From Ophiura sarsii (taxonomy: Eukaryota; Echinodermata; Ophiuroidea; Amphilepidida; Ophiuridae), in contig CM069454.1 of assembly GCA_035610835.1 (NCBI GenBank), positions 54,550,031 through 54,614,030 of the forward strand: 64,000 nucleotides of DNA. Direction: 5' to 3'. The notes beneath the pieces were generated by a model that saw nothing but the letters and a program-made list of their open reading frames with translations, searched no databases and was not told the origin of the DNA. This document shows, piece by piece, positions 63,465 to 64,000 of this stretch; position 1 is the stretch's first letter, and each line of letters begins with the position of its first letter. The position numbers and the translations under genes were made by a program.

Positions 63465-63721
63465 CTTTAGTCCTCTTCTCCACTCGACTCTCAATGATCT
63501 CCTGGACATTATTGGCTATGGTCTGTGCAGACATATTGATGGTCAATACACTGTATTTCTGTGGGTCTAGTTTACCGCATACGTTCTGCGCTATGGAGGT
63601 CTTCCCTGTACCTACTGGGCCTACCAGTAACACTGGTTCTATGTTGGAAATGAGGGCGTCTACGATGTAGTTGTAACGCACTGTGTCTACCGTGGGGACG
63701 ACTATCTTGTAAAATGGGGCA
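63465..63721 (-). CDS. dnah2: dnah2 exon 1 of the window (AAA3 P-loop)
   Basis: 257 bp: APFYKIVVPTVDTVRYNYI, VDALISNIEPVLLVGPVGT, GKTSIAQNVCGKLDPQKYS, VLTINMSAQTIANNVQEII, ESRVEKRTK. GPVGTGKT is the AAA3 Walker A loop, preceded by the VPT.DT.R Y motif. Acceptor CATCAG, donor GTAAGA. Confidence 0.97.
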
Positions 63722-63784
63722 CTGATGAGGGAGAGTGAAACAAGAAAAACAAAATGGATGGTTATTTTGGTATAGATCAAATTA

Positions 63785-64000
63785 GGCCAAAAAAAAAATT
63801 GTTATGTTGTCCTCGACCGCCCGCTCGTCATTTTAGGGCCGCTCCAATTTATTTTTATTTTTTTTCAGATTTTTTTCATTTTTTTTTTTAAACAGTTTAA
63901 ATGGCATTAATATTAACTTAAGTGTTTATAACATATATGTGCGACTCTTAGAGTGATTTTAACTTCTTGTTGGCTGAACTTTGAGCTTCTGCTGGTAAAA
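63785..64000. mobile_element. Harbinger-like MITE family A, truncated by the window edge
   Basis: TTA|GGCCAAAAAAAAAATTGTT with TGTTGTCCTCGACCGCCCG is the inverse of the right half of 17334-17669 and runs off the right edge. Confidence 0.82.

Larger units (their letters stand above)
187..63721 (-). other. dnah2: Dynein axonemal heavy chain gene (DNAH2-like), internal part, 30 exons
   Basis: Motor subunit of an axonemal inner-arm dynein; it hydrolyses ATP and moves along the neighbouring doublet microtubule. Thirty minus-strand exons (listed separately, numbered in transcription order) sum to 4906 coding bases. All junctions are GT-AG on the minus strand and all phases agree. Domains in order are AAA3, AAA4, CC1 stalk, microtubule-binding domain, CC2 stalk, AAA5, AAA6 and the beginning of the C-terminal region. 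Both nucleotide-binding P-loops present (GPVGTGKT in AAA3, GGSGRQ in AAA4) are intact, and no stop or frameshift is seen. Family assignment to DNAH2 rests on remembered motifs such as HRFHALSLGQGQAPIA and FLANCHLSLSWMP, which differ from outer-arm chains. The 5' part (tail, AAA1, AAA2) and the last C-terminal exons lie outside the window. Introns are full of MITEs, and one 20.7-kb intron hosts a GPCR gene on the other strand. Confidence 0.88.

Noticed and set aside
62749..63570. Plus-strand ORFs MISWTLLAMVCADILMV repeated every 160 bp
   Set aside because: Antisense shadow of the dynein exon 1 edge array.
187..63721. Assignment to an outer-arm heavy chain (DNAH5/8 or DNAH9/11/17)
   Set aside because: The HRFHALSLGQGQAPIA, GPVGTGKTSIA and DFQPDIIGRVS motifs fit DNAH2 as I remember it. 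A phylogeny of all heavy chains would settle it.

Overview
The window is animal nuclear DNA. It carries GT-AG introns, about 35% GC by eye, dense non-autonomous transposons, LINE 3' ends, tRNA-like SINE heads and minisatellites. The proteins are an axonemal dynein heavy chain and an intronless leucine-rich-repeat GPCR of the relaxin-receptor/GRL101 type. That combination suggests a ciliated marine invertebrate, plausibly an echinoderm or other ambulacrarian. The species cannot be fixed from this sequence alone.

The minus strand of almost the whole window is one gene. I resolve 30 consecutive internal exons (63721 down to 187, 4906 coding bases, about 1635 codons) of a dynein axonemal heavy chain whose family motifs best fit DNAH2, the inner-arm I1/f chain. 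Every exon has GT-AG borders on the minus strand and all 29 junction phases agree, so the gene looks intact. The order is AAA3 (P-loop at about 63.6 kb, Walker B at 61.1 kb), AAA4 (P-loop 56.3 kb, Walker B 55.4 kb), stalk helix CC1 (51.3-48.2 kb), microtubule-binding domain (46.9-25.4 kb), stalk helix CC2 (25.4-23.4 kb), AAA5/AAA6 (22.2-2.5 kb) and the start of the C-terminal region (0.2-0.4 kb). The N-terminal tail, AAA1 and AAA2 lie beyond the right edge; the last part of the C terminus lies beyond the left edge.

The 20.7-kb intron that splits the microtubule-binding domain (25487-46231) hosts a nested, opposite-strand, single-exon gene at 36623-40108. It encodes a 1161-residue receptor with a signal peptide, a Cys-containing N-terminal domain, 22 leucine-rich repeats and a rhodopsin-type 7TM domain. 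The same intron holds a 4.5-kb array of a 114-bp satellite, a 33-bp minisatellite, fold-back elements and a degenerate large tandem duplication.

Two patterns are not explained by ordinary annotation. (1) At least nine of the 30 dynein exons have an edge (usually the exon 3' end plus its donor) copied into the neighbouring intron as a tandem repeat. Two of these arrays (exons 1 and 12) contain phase-symmetric, open, splice-flanked cassettes. (2) Three dynein donors are formed by the end of a TTA-flanked, Harbinger-like MITE (GTAA + GGC), one of them with two stacked MITEs. Many MITEs also show diagnostic target-site duplications, and several have an unoccupied paralogous site within the window.
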